Shown piece by piece: positions 62,927 through 64,000 of a DNA stretch of 64,000 bases. The position numbers and the translations under genes are program-made. Position 1 is the first letter of the stretch; each line of letters opens with the position of its first letter. Below the pieces are notes generated by a model. It did not search any database. It worked only from the letters and a program-made list of their open reading frames with translations, and was not told the origin of the DNA. Location of the stretch: NCBI GenBank assembly GCA_973895155.1, contig OZ316898.1, positions 20,894,001 through 20,958,000 on the forward strand, in the 5' to 3' direction. Source of the DNA: Marsupella aquatica (lineage: Eukaryota; Marchantiophyta).

Positions 62927-64000
62927 ATGAGCAACGTCAATCAAGTAGCACATTTTTGGGGATGCCTGTTCGAACGGGCAACTGAGTACGTTAGGACTTA
63001 TGAGGACGAAGAATCAGAGAGAGCAGCTCGAGAACGGCAGGAGCTCGCTCGACTATGGGAGCTGCAGAAGTCTGCCTTCTTAGGAGGAGAACTCATCAAG
63101 GCCGAGTTCTTGTGGACTCCTACTGCCAATCAGCTCGATGACCTTCTATTTTGCGAAGACAGAATCGTCGGCATTTGGGAAGCCATCAACCGCTACAACA
63201 ACGCGCACTGGGAGTTGAAGGGTAGCACGGAGGGGTGGACGAAGGCAACTATGCTAGGAGAAACATCCACGGCAACCGAGATGAAGAGGAAAGGAAACAA
63301 CACCAAAGAGGCCACCCCGGCAAAAAGAACAAGGTCGGCGACACCAAGGAAGCCAGTAGAGGAGCAGAATAGGAGGCAGGTAGAAGCCAAAGAGGAGGAG
63401 GTCGATCCCATCAATGCCATTCCAACAAAGGATGACACTTGGAAAGGCTGGGTGGTGACCCTACCAGAGGAAGTGCAATTACATTTTGCACGGGAGGAGG
63501 ATGCATGCTTTACGGCCATGCAGACCAAGAAGTACCAGGATTTCATGGCCGGATCCGGCTTGGAAGCCTTTGTAAGATTACCATGGCTGAAGCCAGAGGT
63601 GCCGGACTTAGACTTATTAGAATTCGTGGGATCATGGGAACCCAAGACCAACTCCACGAGGGTGTATGGGAAGGATTTCTATCTCACTCCCCGGGTGATT
63701 GCCGAGGTGTTTGGCTTGCCGATGGGTAATAAGACCAAGGTTGATACCAGGAAGACCTTACCTGACAAGGAGTTCCGGTCGTTCCCAAGACCATCAACGA
63801 AGAATGGCTTCTTCCGGAACACCTGCACCAACTCGCACATCGGAGAGATGATCGATTTCTTGCGGGTGACCATGCATTGTAACTTGCCGAGGGCAGAGAT
63901 CGGCAAGGCTCAGGTCTACCTGGCAGAAAGGCCAGACCCAAGCCGGGATTACAACGGGTACCTCCTCAACCAATTGAAGAAGATCTTGAAGGAGGAACAG
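62927..64000 (+). CDS. Uncharacterised gag-like protein, runs off window
   Basis: The frame is open from 62,891 (after TAG at 62,888) to the window end. The first ATG is 62,927 (MSNVNQVAHFWG), giving at least 358 residues. The N-terminal ~100 residues are helical and Glu/Arg-rich (ERAARERQELARLWELQKSA). A Lys/Thr/Pro-rich hinge follows (MKRKGNNTKEATPAKRTRS). A conserved domain comes next with HFAREEDACFTAMQTKKYQ, FMAGSGLEAFVRLPWLKP, VYGKDFYLTPRVIAEVFGLP and IGEMIDFLRVTMHCNLPRAE. The same domain, decayed, occupies 1-620. It resembles the putative plant transposon protein domain that accompanies some Ty3-type elements, but I am not certain. No catalytic motif is visible. It is probably the gag-like ORF of an LTR element and the least damaged TE gene here. 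Confidence 0.6.
   Translation, partial: MSNVNQVAHFWGCLFERATEYVRTYEDEESERAARERQELARLWELQKSAFLGGELIKAEFLWTPTANQLDDLLFCEDRIVGIWEAINRYNNAHWELKGSTEGWTKATMLGETSTATEMKRKGNNTKEATPAKRTRSATPRKPVEEQNRRQVEAKEEEVDPINAIPTKDDTWKGWVVTLPEEVQLHFAREEDACFTAMQTKKYQDFMAGSGLEAFVRLPWLKPEVPDLDLLEFVGSWEPKTNSTRVYGKDFYLTPRVIAEVFGLPMGNKTKVDTRKTLPDKEFRSFPRPSTKNGFFRNTCTNSHIGEMIDFLRVTMHCNLPRAEIGKAQVYLAERPDPSRDYNGYLLNQLKKILKEEQ

Noticed and set aside
37370-64000. CRISPR array or bacterial operon structure in the tandem repeats
   Set aside because: Repeats lack unique spacers of constant length, and the context is a plant nuclear genome.

Overview
This is a repeat-rich stretch of a plant nuclear genome. The evidence is intron-bearing and LTR retroelements, an intact Ty1/copia element primed by initiator tRNA-Met, AAACCCT telomere-type runs, and two very long DYW-type PPR (RNA-editing) genes. 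A moss or another non-seed land plant is my best guess from the PPR family and gag style, but the sequence does not prove the species.

Layout. 1-2.07 kb (+): decayed gag-like gene. An intact relative begins at 62.93 kb and runs off the right end, so the same family brackets the window. 2.2-15.2 kb: nested LTR-element debris. It holds arrays of a ~162-bp hairpin repeat, a degraded chromodomain-bearing Ty3/gypsy element (minus, 3.26 to about 9.47 kb with its 5' LTR), a 2.6-kb purine-rich block, a related LTR in the opposite orientation (13.0-13.9 kb) and a coiled-coil ORF remnant. 15.99-16.45 kb: LINE endonuclease fragment. 16,951-22,682: complete Ty1/copia element (minus) with LTRs, PBS, PPT and a 5-bp target duplication. 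22.96-26.86 kb: decayed Mutator-like (MULE) transposase with a SWIM zinc finger.

28.73-30.03 kb: mitochondrial-type chaperonin-60 pseudogene. 30.2-34.7 kb (+): PPR gene copy A. 37.97-40.5 kb: tandem and direct repeats. 42.0-45.25 kb (minus): PPR copy B, internally deleted. 46.1-49.2 kb (minus): 5'-truncated LINE. 49.8-56.9 kb (minus): PPR copy C. 57.4-57.7 kb: gag zinc-knuckle remnant. 59.8-62.58 kb (+): gag-protease pseudogene with many TAG codons.

The only plausibly functional host genes are PPR copies A and C. They encode PLS-type PPR arrays ending in E and DYW domains, as in nuclear proteins that direct C-to-U editing of organellar RNA. They differ by three 303-bp modules. The partial ORF at the right edge is also open. 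Almost everything else is mobile DNA in various states of decay. Its in-frame stops are strongly skewed to TAG and TGA, which is what deamination of methylated CAG and CGA codons would leave.
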